Shown: piece after piece, positions 22,052 to 29,814 of the stretch | Numbering within the stretch: position 1 is the first letter of the stretch | Layout of the letters: every line of letters begins with the position of its first letter | Source: Bradyrhizobium diazoefficiens | Lineage (GTDB): Bacteria; Pseudomonadota; Alphaproteobacteria; Rhizobiales; Xanthobacteraceae | Direction of reading: 5' to 3' | Length of the DNA stretch: 64,000 bases | Assembly (NCBI RefSeq): GCF_016616235.1 | Contig: NZ_CP067100.1 | Location: 1,237,001-1,301,000 of the forward strand | The notes under the pieces: generated by a model | Seen by the model: only the letters and a program-made list of their open reading frames with translations | What the model was told of the DNA's origin: nothing | Databases searched by the model: none | Translations under genes and position numbers: made by a program

Positions 22052-22804
22052 TTACACAAATTCCTTCGCCAGCGCGCTGCCAGCCAGATAAAGGCCGAGC
22101 AAAATCATCGCGATCAAAAACCAGCGGCGAAACGCCTCCGCCGGCATCCGCGCCCGCACCGACTGTCCCACGTACATGCCGGCAAAGGCCATGGCCATCG
22201 CGACGGCGCCCGGCACGGCATTGGCCGGCGTCAGCAATCCGCCGGCGGTCAGGTTGAAGGCGAGCGCCAGCGTCGCCGTCGTGAAGAACACGCCGAGCGC
22301 CTGCACCAGCTCGTCCTTCTCCATGCCGATCGCCTGCATGAACGGCATCGACGGGATCACCTGCACGCCCGTTGAGGCCGAGATCACGCCGGTGATGAGG
22401 CCGACCACGCCGCCGACCCATTTCTCGTTCTGCGGTGCGACGTGGAATTTGAACTTGCTGAGACCGATGATGGCGTAGATCACCAGGAGGGTGCCGAGCA
22501 CCACGGTGCCGTAGCGCGCATGGGGGCCGGTCAGCGCGCCGGCGTTGAGCCAGCATCCGACTACGGTGCCGATCATCAGCGGCCATAGCCGCCTGAGAAT
22601 GTCGCGCAAATGGGGGCCGACGAAGGTCTGCCAGATATTGGTGACGATGGCCGGCACGATCACGATGGCGATCGCCCGGCTGGGCGCCATGCTCACCGCG
22701 AGCAGGCCCATCGAGACGGTCGGCAGGCCGAGCCCGACCACGCCTTTGACGAATCCGGCGATCAGGAAGACGGCGGCGATGACAACGAGAAGCGGGTCGA
22801 CCAT
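22052..22804 (-). CDS. Sulfite exporter TauE/SafE-family membrane protein
   Basis: About 250 residues with seven or eight transmembrane helices. The first is LLVVIAAVFLIAGFVKGVVG, with the family's GFVKGVVGLGLPT motif; a second repeat unit contains GVVGLITGVISASTGVQVIP. These features place it in the TauE/SafE anion-exporter family, linked to sulfite, sulfoacetate or related organic anions. The ATG at 22804 gives a conventional start; the frame also opens 12 codons upstream at a TTG. It is divergent from a LysR-type gene 92 bp away, which probably regulates it. Confidence 0.88.
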   Translation of the reverse strand: MVDPLLVVIAAVFLIAGFVKGVVGLGLPTVSMGLLAVSMAPSRAIAIVIVPAIVTNIWQTFVGPHLRDILRRLWPLMIGTVVGCWLNAGALTGPHARYGTVVLGTLLVIYAIIGLSKFKFHVAPQNEKWVGGVVGLITGVISASTGVQVIPSMPFMQAIGMEKDELVQALGVFFTTATLALAFNLTAGGLLTPANAVPGAVAMAMAFAGMYVGQSVRARMPAEAFRRWFLIAMILLGLYLAGSALAKEFV

Positions 22805-22896
22805 ACCGCGCACATTGACTGAAGCTGCGTCCCGGCACAATCTCGAGGTTACGGAGACAGCCTTCGTTGGAAGCGAAGGCTGAGGAGAAACTTGCC

Positions 22897-23787
22897 ATGC
22901 GCTTCGACCTCGTCGATCTCCAGCTCTTCATTGCTGTCGCCGACCAGCGCAGCATCACCCGCGGTGCCGAGCGTTCGCATCTGGCCTTGGCCTCCGCCAG
23001 TGCGCGCATAAAAGGGCTCGAGGATGCGCTCGGCGTCGCGCTGCTCAAGCGCGGGCGCCGCGGCGTCGAGTTGACTGCCGCCGGCGAGAGCCTGCTCGAC
23101 CATGCGCGGGTCGTGATCCATCAGATCGATGCCATGCGCGGCGATCTCGCCGGCTTTGCCAGCGGCGTGCGCGCCAGCGTGCACTTCCTCGCCAACACGT
23201 CGGGGCTGTCGGAGCATCTGCCGAAGGCGCTGGCCGGTTTCCTGCGCGAGCACCGCGACGTCGCCATCGACATCGAGGAGCGCGAGAGCACCGACATCGC
23301 CGCTGCCATCACCGCGGGGGCCGCCGATCTCGGCTTCGCCGCCGAGCACGCGCTGCCCGATCATATCGAGCGCTTCCCGTTCAGCGAGGACCGTTTGACG
23401 CTGGTGACGTCGCGGCGCGGCCCGTTCGCCGGCCGCCGCCAGATCGATTTCCAGGAGGCGAATGCTTGCGAGTTCGTCGGCCTGACCAGCGCCACCGCGC
23501 TCCAGATGCACATCGCAAAGCACGCCGCGCGGCTCGGCATGCGCCCGCATTTCCGCGCGCGCCTGCGCGACTTCGATGCGATCTGCCAGCTGGTCTCGGC
23601 CGATGTCGGCGTCGCCCTGGTGCCGGAATCCGCCGCCCGCCGCTGCGCCAAGCTGATGCCGCTCGCCATGGTCCGCCTGCGCGACGCGTTCGCCAACCGC
23701 AAGCTCGTGATCTGCGCGCGCAGCTTCAAGACACTGCCAAGGCCGGCCAAGATGCTGGTGGAGCATTTGCGCGCGGCGGCGATGTGA
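22897..23787 (+). CDS. LysR-family transcriptional regulator
   Basis: A 296-residue regulator. The N-terminal winged helix-turn-helix is visible (MRFDLVDLQLFIAVADQRSI, LALASASARIKGLEDALGVA, LLKRGRRGVELTAAGESLL). The C-terminal co-inducer domain covers about residues 90-290. The ATG at 22897 follows GAGGAGAAA; ten further codons upstream are open but begin inside that site. Divergent orientation to the TauE/SafE gene, sharing a gap under 100 bp, suggests that gene as its target. The ligand is unknown. Confidence 0.93.
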   Translation: MRFDLVDLQLFIAVADQRSITRGAERSHLALASASARIKGLEDALGVALLKRGRRGVELTAAGESLLDHARVVIHQIDAMRGDLAGFASGVRASVHFLANTSGLSEHLPKALAGFLREHRDVAIDIEERESTDIAAAITAGAADLGFAAEHALPDHIERFPFSEDRLTLVTSRRGPFAGRRQIDFQEANACEFVGLTSATALQMHIAKHAARLGMRPHFRARLRDFDAICQLVSADVGVALVPESAARRCAKLMPLAMVRLRDAFANRKLVICARSFKTLPRPAKMLVEHLRAAAM

Positions 23788-23795
23788 GGGGATTC

Positions 23796-23948
23796 TTACC
23801 CTCCCCTGGAGGGGGAGGGTCGGCACGCGATCGAGCAAAGCGAGATTGGGGTGACGGTCTCTCCGCGTCCAACGCTGCCCGAGTGGAGAGATCACCCCAC
23901 CCCGCTCGCGCTGCGCGCGATCGACCCTCCCCCTCCAGGGGAGGGTAA
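23796..23948. repeat. REP-like palindromic repeat, GGAGGGG family (full copy)
   Basis: The ends are complementary: TTACCCTCCCCTGGAGGGGG at the left and the reverse complement at the right. Each arm is itself a hairpin. It lies between the convergent LysR and Bug-protein genes. Its right half matches the partial copy at 21-90. Confidence 0.8.
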
Positions 23949-23957
23949 GAAAGAGAG

Positions 23958-24935
23958 CTACTTCGCCGTCTCCACGCCGGCGTCCTTGATCACCTTGGCC
24001 CACTTCCTGGTCTCATCCGCGATGAACTGGCGGAAATGTTCCGGCTCGTCGCCGATCAGCGTTGCGCCTTGCTGGCCAAGCTTTTCCTTCACCGCCGGAT
24101 CCTCCATCGCTTTGGTCGCGAGGCCATGCAGCGCGGCGACAATCTCCTTGGGCGTGCCCTTTGGCGCGACCATGCCGTACCAGTTCTCGATCCGCAGATC
24201 GGGAAAGCCCGCCTCCTTCGTGGTCGGCACGTCAGGCGCGGTCGGTGCGCGCTCGGCCGAGCCGATCGCGATGGGACGCAGCGCGCCGGCCTTGACCTGC
24301 GGCAGCAGCACCGGGAGATCGAGGAACGTCATCTGCACCTGCTGGCCGAGGAGATCGTTCACCGCAGGCGCGGCGCCGCGATAGGGCACGTGGACGATGT
24401 CAATCCTGGCAGTCAGCTTGAACAATTCTCCGGCAAGATGCGGCAGGCTGCCGGGGCCGGAGGAAGCGAAGTTGAGTTTTCCCGGCTGCGCCTTGGCGAG
24501 CGCGATCAGCTCGGCGATGTCCTTGGCTTGCACGTTGGTGGCGACGACCAGCATTTCCGGTACGGTCGCGATCAGCGTCACCGGTGTGAGGTCACTCAAT
24601 GTGTCGTAGGCGACCTTTTCCATGCTCGGGCTGATCGCGAGCGCGCCGGCTGAGGAGATCGCGATGGTGTAGCCGTCGGGCACGGCCTTCGCGACCGCAT
24701 CGGTGCCGAGCACGCCGCCCTGACCGCCGCGATTGTCGATCAGCACCGGCTGTCCTGATAGCTCCGACATGCGCTGGCCGATCACGCGGGCGATGATGTC
24801 GTTGGGGCCGCCGGCCGGAAACGGCACGATCAGCTTGATCGGTTTTGCGGGAAAATTCTGCGCCGACGCCACTGATGGCAGCAGCAGGAACAAACTCATG
24901 AGAAATTCAACGAGCAGCCTGCGTGAGATGGTCAT
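23958..24935 (-). CDS. Bug-family tripartite tricarboxylate transporter binding protein
   Basis: A 325-residue periplasmic solute-binding protein. The signal peptide is RRLLVEFLMSLFLLLPSVAS, cleaved before AQNFPAKPIKL. The family hallmarks PIKLIVPFPAGGPNDIIARV, IDNRGGQGGVLGTDAVAKA and VPYRGAAPAVNDLLGQQV are present. Bug proteins bind carboxylates and similar compounds for TctAB transporters, but no tctA or tctB lies nearby, as is common for orphan Bug genes. It lies 18 bp downstream of the histidinol-phosphatase gene on the same strand and may be co-transcribed with it. Confidence 0.93.
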   Translation of the reverse strand: MTISRRLLVEFLMSLFLLLPSVASAQNFPAKPIKLIVPFPAGGPNDIIARVIGQRMSELSGQPVLIDNRGGQGGVLGTDAVAKAVPDGYTIAISSAGALAISPSMEKVAYDTLSDLTPVTLIATVPEMLVVATNVQAKDIAELIALAKAQPGKLNFASSGPGSLPHLAGELFKLTARIDIVHVPYRGAAPAVNDLLGQQVQMTFLDLPVLLPQVKAGALRPIAIGSAERAPTAPDVPTTKEAGFPDLRIENWYGMVAPKGTPKEIVAALHGLATKAMEDPAVKEKLGQQGATLIGDEPEHFRQFIADETRKWAKVIKDAGVETAK

Positions 24936-24953
24936 GCAAGCCTCCTGCTCGCG

Positions 24954-25736
24954 TTATTGGTTCAGAAGCCTCAAGGCTTCTTCGTGAACCCGCGCATCGC
25001 CGGCGGCAATGATGCGGCCGCCGCCCTGCGCCGGCTTGCCTTCCCAGGTGGTGACGACGCCGCCGGCACCGGTCACGATCGGGATCAGGGCCGCAATATC
25101 GTAGGGCTTCAGCTCGGTCTCGACCACGAGGTCGACATGGCCGGCCGCCAGCATGCAATAGGAGTAGCAGTCGCCGCCATAGCGCGACAGCCGCGCTCCC
25201 TGCTCGATCTTGCCGAAGATGGCGCGGTCGCGCTCGTTCATCAGCAGCGGAGAGGTGGTGTAGGTCGTCGCCTGCGATAGCGAGGCGCAGCGGCGGACCT
25301 GGAGCCGGCGCGCGCCGGAGGGACCCTTGTACTTGGCCGAGCCGTTGTCGCCGGAGAAGCGTTCGCCGATGAAGGGCTGGTGCATCATGCCGTAGACCGG
25401 CGTGCCCTTGTGCAAGAGCGCGATCAGCGTGCCCCAGATCGGAAAGCCGCCAATGAAGGATTTCGTGCCGTCGATAGGATCGAGCACCCAGACATACTCG
25501 GCGTCCTCGCGCTCGTTGCCGAATTCTTCGCCGACGATACCGTGCTGGGGGAAGCTGGCCTTGATCAGCCGTCGCATCACCGCTTCCGCGGCGCGGTCGG
25601 CCTCCGTCACGGGGTCGAAATCCCTGGCCTTGCCCTTGTCGTCGATCGACAGCGAGGTGCGGAAGAGCGGCAGGATGGTTTCGCCGGATGCGGTGGCGAG
25701 CCGTTCGATGAAGGCGGAGAAGTCGATCACCGTCAC
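24954..25736 (-). CDS. hisN: Histidinol-phosphatase / inositol-monophosphatase family
   Basis: A 260-residue Mg-dependent phosphatase. Metal-binding motifs are GEE at 69-71, DPIDGTKSF at 86-94 and a C-terminal GVVTTWEGKPAQGGGRI where suhB-type proteins have WD. These motifs and the length fit HisN histidinol-phosphatases, which remove phosphate from histidinol phosphate in histidine synthesis; inositol-1-phosphatase is the alternative. It starts at GTG 25736. It precedes the Bug gene. About 340 bp upstream on the opposite strand lies an sRNA of the family named after suhB, an inositol-phosphatase gene. Confidence 0.82.
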   Translation of the reverse strand: MTVIDFSAFIERLATASGETILPLFRTSLSIDDKGKARDFDPVTEADRAAEAVMRRLIKASFPQHGIVGEEFGNEREDAEYVWVLDPIDGTKSFIGGFPIWGTLIALLHKGTPVYGMMHQPFIGERFSGDNGSAKYKGPSGARRLQVRRCASLSQATTYTTSPLLMNERDRAIFGKIEQGARLSRYGGDCYSYCMLAAGHVDLVVETELKPYDIAALIPIVTGAGGVVTTWEGKPAQGGGRIIAAGDARVHEEALRLLNQ

Positions 25737-26038
25737 GGCGTATCCTCAAAGCGAAAGTCAGGTGAAGCTCGCTTCTAGCTAGCTCAAATCGACGCGCGGG
25801 TGCAGCGCTGTCTTGATTTGCGCCCTGGTATTTTGGATCCGGACGCCGGCTTGCCACATCCGGGCCATAGGGCGGCCAAAAATCGATCACCGAGTTGAAA
25901 ACTTAGTTCCGAAGATGCCTTGTTCGTATGCAAATGACTATCAACCCATTGAATTTCCTTATCAAAGAAACTGAATCTAGGTTTCTCTTAAAGCAATTGA
26001 GCCATGTGCATATTGCATGGGAAACAGCTCAAAAGCCC
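25737..26038. other. AT-richer intergenic region upstream of hisN and the sRNA
   Basis: A 302-bp gap with noticeably lower GC than its surroundings from about 25890 to 26030. It must hold the hisN promoter on the minus strand and leads into the sRNA promoter on the plus strand. A short open frame at 25928 runs into the sRNA and does not look like a protein. Confidence 0.4.
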
Positions 26039-26067
26039 TTGCACTTTGTGCGGCGCGGCCGCATATT
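26039..26067 (+). promoter_or_regulatory. Sigma-70-type promoter of the alpha-r8-like sRNA
   Basis: TTGCAC (26039-26044) and CATATT (26062-26067) are separated by 17 bp. Transcription would begin about 26074-26076, the base of the first sRNA hairpin. Confidence 0.65.
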
Positions 26068-26074
26068 GTTGCGG

Positions 26075-26162
26075 TGCGGTAGCGCTTGGCGTTACCGCTG
26101 CCCTCCTTGGGCGTTTCCTCCCTAGACTTGGGCCGCTTCTTCATCAGAAGCGGCCCTTTTTT
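26075..26162 (+). ncRNA. mmgR: Trans-acting sRNA of the mmgR/suhB (alpha-r8) family
   Basis: About 88 nt with three stems. The first hairpin is 10 bp (26076-26098, GCGGTAGCGC paired with GCGTTACCGC). A short hairpin follows (26100-26112, GCCC/GGGC). Then comes the unpaired TTTCCTCCCT (26114-26123), and last a terminator hairpin with a T-run. The single-stranded UUUCCUCCCU motif is, as I recall, the hallmark of the rhizobial alpha-r8 family (mmgR in Sinorhizobium, where it limits polyhydroxybutyrate accumulation; Rfam name suhB). CU-rich loops suggest pairing with ribosome-binding sites. It sits between hisN and the N-formylglutamate amidohydrolase gene. Family assignment comes from motif and architecture, not from a covariance-model search. 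Confidence 0.8.
26130..26162 (+). terminator. Rho-independent terminator of the sRNA
   Basis: An 11-bp stem, GGGCCGCTTCT with AGAAGCGGCCC, a 5-nt loop, then six T residues (26157-26162). Confidence 0.92.
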
Positions 26163-26263
26163 CTTTCAGCCTCAGCTTTCATTTCGGCGCGCGCAAACAG
26201 CGAAGCGAAAACGCGTGCGCGCCAATCGCTGGTCGCGCGATCGTCTTAAGAAAAAGCTCTCGC

Positions 26264-27154
26264 CTATTCCGCGGCGGCCTGGAACGGGCCGAGATCGCCG
26301 AACGGGACCGTGGTGGCCAGCACATCGGCAAGCACGCCAAAGTCGTTTGCCACCTGCGCAAAGCGCGGGCCGCGCTCGCGCCGCCGTTCGTCCATGTAGA
26401 TTGCGCGGTTGAGCTCGAGCTGCACGGCGTGCAGTCCGCTTGCCGGGTTGCCGTAGTGTTCGGTGATGAAGCCGCCGGCATAGGGCTTGTTGCGGCCGAT
26501 CGAATAGCCGAGCCCGGCGAGGGTCTCCTCGACCCGGTCAGGCAGCAGCGGCGTGCAACTGGTGCCATAGCGGTCGCCGATCACGACGTCAGGCCGGCGC
26601 GGCTCGTCCCTGCTGACGCCGACCGACGGCATCGAGTGGCAGTCGACCAGCACCACGGTGCCGAACATCTGGTGCACCTTGTTGATCAGCCGGCGCAGCG
26701 CGCGATGATACGGCTTGTACAGCGTCTCGATCCGCGCCAGCGCATCGTCGACCAGGATGCGGTCGCGGTAGATCTCCTGGCCGTCGCCGACCACGCGCGG
26801 AATGGTGCCGAGGCCGCCGGCGACCCGCATCGAACGGGTGTTGGCAAAGCTCGGCAGGCGCCCGGTGAACATGCGCGGATCGAGCTCATAGGGCTCGCGG
26901 TTGACGTCGACATAGGAGCGGGGAAAGTTGACCCGCACGGTCGGAAAGCCGCGCTCGCTGAGATGGCCGATCAGCTCGTCCATGAAGGAATCTTCGGAGC
27001 GCCGCAGCGTCGGCAGGTCGATCCGCGAGGCGCTCAAAAATTCGTCCGGATAGGTCGAGCCGGAATGGGGCGAGTTGAAGATGATTGGCGCGCGCCACTC
27101 GGCGGGCTCCACGATCTCGAAGGCTGGCGACACCTCGCCGTCAAACCGGGTCAT
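26264..27154 (-). CDS. N-formylglutamate amidohydrolase family protein
   Basis: A 296-residue enzyme of the zinc-dependent N-formylglutamate amidohydrolase family, which hydrolyses N-formylglutamate in some histidine-degradation pathways. Metal and substrate motifs are visible: FNSPHSGSTYPDEF (about 27-40), RSEDSFMDELIGHL and VLVDCHSMPS. No hut genes are nearby, so the physiological substrate is uncertain. It is divergent from cpdR, 351 bp away. Confidence 0.87.
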   Translation of the reverse strand: MTRFDGEVSPAFEIVEPAEWRAPIIFNSPHSGSTYPDEFLSASRIDLPTLRRSEDSFMDELIGHLSERGFPTVRVNFPRSYVDVNREPYELDPRMFTGRLPSFANTRSMRVAGGLGTIPRVVGDGQEIYRDRILVDDALARIETLYKPYHRALRRLINKVHQMFGTVVLVDCHSMPSVGVSRDEPRRPDVVIGDRYGTSCTPLLPDRVEETLAGLGYSIGRNKPYAGGFITEHYGNPASGLHAVQLELNRAIYMDERRRERGPRFAQVANDFGVLADVLATTVPFGDLGPFQAAAE

Positions 27155-27505
27155 CTTCTCAGGCTTCGTCCCTTAGGCTCAGGCTTCGCCCCCTTGGCGC
27201 CGCGGCATCCGGATGGGTCCGGATCGAATGATTCGGCCGGTCGAGCGGCTCTTATGTGTCGTCATTGTCCGGAATCGCAACCATTCTGCCAAGTGAAAAG
27301 ATGCGATCCGTGCTGGAACATGCCTTAACCGTGCGGACATCGAGGTGGGATCGATGCGACTGGCTCGATTGATTCACAACGCGTTCGGGTTCACAAGGAG
27401 CCGGGCAGCGCGCGCCGCGAGGGTAAAGATTTTCACCCCAAATTTACCCTCTGTCGGGCTTAGTGACCTCTGCTGATATCCTCTGGGGATTCGACGTTTC
27501 CTGCC
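27155..27505. other. Regulatory region between the amidohydrolase gene and cpdR
   Basis: A 351-bp non-coding gap between divergent genes. Apart from the perfect 9-bp inverted repeat at 27419-27451, described separately, no RNA, repeat or gene was recognised. A TTAACC word occurs at 27325, but there is no complete TTAA-N7-TTAA CtrA site. Confidence 0.4.
27419..27451. promoter_or_regulatory. Perfect 9-bp inverted repeat upstream of cpdR
   Basis: GAGGGTAAA (27419-27427) and TTTACCCTC (27443-27451) are exact reverse complements with a 15-bp spacer. The repeat centre is about 71 bp before the cpdR start, and the spacer is too AT-rich for a stable stem. This looks more like a dimeric operator than a terminator. 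The binding factor is unknown. Confidence 0.5.
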
Positions 27506-27865
27506 ATGCCAAAGATCCTGCTCGCCGAAGACGACAACGACATGCGCCGTTTCCTGGTCAAGGCCCTGGAAAACGCCGGTTTTCAGGTCTCGTCCCATGA
27601 CAACGGCATGGCCGCCTATCAGCGGCTCCGCGAAGAGCCATTCGAGATGCTGCTGACCGACATCGTGATGCCGGAAATGGACGGCATCGAGCTCGCCCGA
27701 AGGGCCTCGGAACTCGACCCCGACATCAAGATCATGTTCATCACCGGCTTTGCGGCGGTCGCCCTGAACTCGGATTCGGACGCGCCCAAAAACGCCAAGG
27801 TGCTGTCCAAGCCCGTGCATCTGCGCGAATTGGTCAGCGAAGTGAACAAGATGCTGGCGGCCTAA
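27506..27865 (+). CDS. cpdR: CpdR-type single-domain response regulator
   Basis: A 119-residue receiver domain without an output domain. Acidic residues are in LLAEDDNDM, the phosphoacceptor is Asp52 in LLTDIVMPEMDGIELARRA, and the conserved lysine is in VLSKPVHLREL. In Caulobacter and Sinorhizobium, unphosphorylated CpdR brings ClpXP to the cell pole and promotes breakdown of cell-cycle proteins such as CtrA; phosphorylation through CckA-ChpT blocks this. The segment MFITGFAAVALN, which replaces the usual T-x-Y pattern, is typical of CpdR. Adjacent to tRNA-Val. Identification by recalled sequence pattern is strong. Confidence 0.92.
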   Translation: MPKILLAEDDNDMRRFLVKALENAGFQVSSHDNGMAAYQRLREEPFEMLLTDIVMPEMDGIELARRASELDPDIKIMFITGFAAVALNSDSDAPKNAKVLSKPVHLRELVSEVNKMLAA

Positions 27866-27939
27866 ATCGGCCCGCTCGGTCCTTGCGCACGCTCCCTTGA
27901 GCCGTTATAGGGACCCGACCCGACGTAAATGGACTTTTA

Positions 27940-28014
27940 GGGCACGTAGCTCAGCGGGAGAGCACTACCTTGACATGGTAGGGGTCACAGGTTCGATCCC
28001 TGTCGTGCCCACCA
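27940..28014 (+). tRNA. tRNA-Val (anticodon GAC)
   Basis: The acceptor arms GGGCACG and CGTGCCC pair exactly. The anticodon stem CTACC/GGTAG encloses TTGACAT, giving anticodon GAC (valine). The T arm is ACAGG-TTCGATC-CCTGT, and CCA is encoded (28012-28014). The gene is intact and shows no integrase or duplicated 3' end nearby. Confidence 0.98.
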
Positions 28015-28015
28015 T

Positions 28016-28040
28016 CCTTCGCTCGCGAAGCGAGTGAAGG
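28016..28040. other. Stem-loop directly after tRNA-Val
   Basis: CCTTCGCTCGC (28016-28026) pairs with GCGAGTGAAGG (28030-28040), 11 bp with one G-T pair and a GAA loop. It has no T-run, so it is either a processing signal for the tRNA 3' end or the start of a dispersed repeat continuing to about 28190 (GTAGCTCGCAGAGCGAAGAC). Confidence 0.55.
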
Positions 28041-28208
28041 ATGCCACGACGGAGCCCAAAGGGCGCAGGCGGGCTGCCGTCGCGAGCTTCGGCTAGGCAA
28101 GCCACGTTCCAACCAATCCTAACGCGAAGCGTGTCCGGCGTAGCTCGCAGAGCGAAGACGGACTGGAGCAACTTGGAACACGCCTCCACACTCCGGCATT
28201 GTTCCGCC

Positions 28209-28424
28209 ATGCCCAAACCCTTCCACCGCGGCGATCACGTCAGCTGGAATTCCGAGGTCGGTCGCGTGCGCGGCCACATCCTCCGCGTCCACACCAAAGA
28301 CGTCGATTACAAGGGCCATACCCACCACGCCTCTCCGGACGATCCGCAATACGAGATCAAGAGCGACAAGACCGATCACGTCGCCCTCCATAAGGGCAAG
28401 GCGCTGCGGCGGCTCAAGAGCTGA
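28209..28424 (+). CDS. DUF2945 (HVA1-type TUDOR) small protein
   Basis: A 71-residue protein beginning at the ATG of MPKPFHRGDHVSWNSEVGRV. The G-D-x-V-x-W-N-S-E-x-G motif and YKGHTHHASPDDPQYEIKSD mark the DUF2945/HVA1 family, small basic beta-barrel proteins of unknown function common in soil bacteria. The frame is open further upstream, through the repeat after tRNA-Val, but that part reads like repeat sequence. It is followed 30 bp later by the DUF488 gene on the same strand, so the two may be co-transcribed. Confidence 0.85.
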   Translation: MPKPFHRGDHVSWNSEVGRVRGHILRVHTKDVDYKGHTHHASPDDPQYEIKSDKTDHVALHKGKALRRLKS

Positions 28425-28454
28425 TCGGCGCAAGATGAGCTGACGAGGCGTCCC

Positions 28455-28997
28455 ATGGCTCATCCCTTCTTTACGATCGGCCATGCCACACGCTCGATCG
28501 AGGAATTCGTCGCGCTGTTGCGAACCAGCTCCGTCACCTTCGTCGCCGATGTCCGCACGGTACCCCGCTCGCGCACCAATCCGCAGTACAATCGCGAGAC
28601 ACTGCCACAATCGCTTGCGGCCGTTTCGATCGGCTATGAGCACATCGCCTCGCTCGGAGGCCTGCGCAGCCGCAAGCGCGAGGTGCCGCGCGAGACCAAC
28701 GCCTTCTGGCAGAACGACAGCTTTCACAACTACGCCGACCACGCCATGGGCGCAGCCTTTCACGAGGGTCTCGCGCATTTGCGCGAACTCGGGCGGGCCA
28801 GGCGATGCGCCATCATGTGTGCGGAGACGTTGTGGTGGCGCTGCCACCGCCGGATCATCACCGATTATCTGCTCGCCGCCGGCGAGACGGTGTTTCACAT
28901 TCTTGGCCCCGGGCAGGTCGACGAGGCCAAAATGAATCCGGCCGCGCATATCCTACGTGACGGCCGGCTCGATTACCCCGCGCCCTTCAGCCCTTGA
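28455..28997 (+). CDS. DUF488 family protein
   Basis: A 180-residue protein with the family signatures FTIGHATRSIEEFVALL near the start, VADVRTVPRSRTNPQYN, ASLGGLRSR and CAIMCAETLWWRCHRRIITD at the end. DUF488 proteins are widespread and of unknown biochemical role; the conserved Cys, Trp and Arg residues suggest an enzyme or nucleic-acid-binding function. It probably shares a transcript with the DUF2945 gene. Its 3' end overlaps the convergent ABC permease gene by 11 bp. Confidence 0.88.
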   Translation: MAHPFFTIGHATRSIEEFVALLRTSSVTFVADVRTVPRSRTNPQYNRETLPQSLAAVSIGYEHIASLGGLRSRKREVPRETNAFWQNDSFHNYADHAMGAAFHEGLAHLRELGRARRCAIMCAETLWWRCHRRIITDYLLAAGETVFHILGPGQVDEAKMNPAAHILRDGRLDYPAPFSP

Positions 28998-29814
28998 CCG
29001 CGCCGGCGGTGAGCCCCGAGACGAGATAGCGCCGCACCGCGAGCGAGAAGATCAAGACCGGTGCCATCACCAGCGAGCCGCCGGCGGCGATCTTGCCCCA
29101 TTCCCAGCCCTCGTAGTTCATGAAGTTGACGACGGCGACCGGTGCGGTGCGCGCGTTGGTGCGGGTCAGGATCAGCGCGAAGAAGAAGTCGTTCCAGGCG
29201 TAGAGGAAGCACAGGATCGCGGTCGCGGCGATGCCGGGCGTCACCATCGGCAGCACGATTCGTGTGAACACCGTGCGCGTCCGCGCGCCGTCGACGAGCG
29301 CCGCCTCCTCCAGCGAGACGGGAATCGTGTCGAAGAACGGCTGCATCATCCAGATCACCAGCGGCAGGTTGAAACTGGTGTAGACCAGCACGAGGCCCGT
29401 GATGGTGTCGAGCAGGCCGATCCAGCGATAGAACAGGAAGAAGGGAATCGTGAACGCGATCGGCGGCGCCATGCGCGTCACCAGGATGGCGAAGGAGAGG
29501 CCGTGCTTGCCGCGGCCGGCCCAGCGCGACAGCGCGTAGGCGGCGGGGACTCCGAGCAGCAGCGCCAGCGCGGTCGAAAGCGAGGCGCTCAAGAGGCTGT
29601 TGACGAAGGAGGCCGAGAACGCGCTGTGCCAGAGCGAGATGTAATTCTCCAGCGTCGGCGTGAAGATCAAAGGCGGCGGGAATTGCAGGATCTGGTCGTT
29701 GGTCTTGAAGCTCATCTGCAGCAGCCACAGGAACGGCGACAGCAGGATCAGCAGCGTCACCGTGATCGCGATCAGCCGGCCGGGCGTCGCCTTGCGCAGG
29801 GACGATTCGCTCAT
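28987..29814 (-). CDS. Sugar ABC transporter permease (MalG type)
   Basis: A 275-residue inner-membrane permease of the carbohydrate uptake family 1 (MalG-like). Six transmembrane segments are apparent. The cytoplasmic EAA loop is LEEAALVDGARTRTVFTRIV, which contacts the ATPase. The ATG at 29814 overlaps the stop of the upstream permease gene by four bases (ATGA), so translation is coupled. It belongs to a three-gene importer with the next two genes. No ATPase gene lies in the operon or nearby. Confidence 0.93.
   Translation of the reverse strand: MSESSLRKATPGRLIAITVTLLILLSPFLWLLQMSFKTNDQILQFPPPLIFTPTLENYISLWHSAFSASFVNSLLSASLSTALALLLGVPAAYALSRWAGRGKHGLSFAILVTRMAPPIAFTIPFFLFYRWIGLLDTITGLVLVYTSFNLPLVIWMMQPFFDTIPVSLEEAALVDGARTRTVFTRIVLPMVTPGIAATAILCFLYAWNDFFFALILTRTNARTAPVAVVNFMNYEGWEWGKIAAGGSLVMAPVLIFSLAVRRYLVSGLTAGAVKG

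Noticed and set aside
26004..26249. A Cys-rich plus-strand frame starting MCILHGKQLKSP
   Set aside because: It runs through the sRNA hairpins and its terminator, has no ribosome-binding site and no conservation signal; the sRNA explains the region.
27940..28014. An integrative element at tRNA-Val
   Set aside because: No integrase gene and no duplicated tRNA 3' end was found downstream; the flanks hold ordinary chromosomal genes.
27965..28216. A minus-strand frame ending in GTTGIEPVTPTMSR
   Set aside because: This is the familiar false protein produced by the antisense of a tRNA; it overlaps tRNA-Val.
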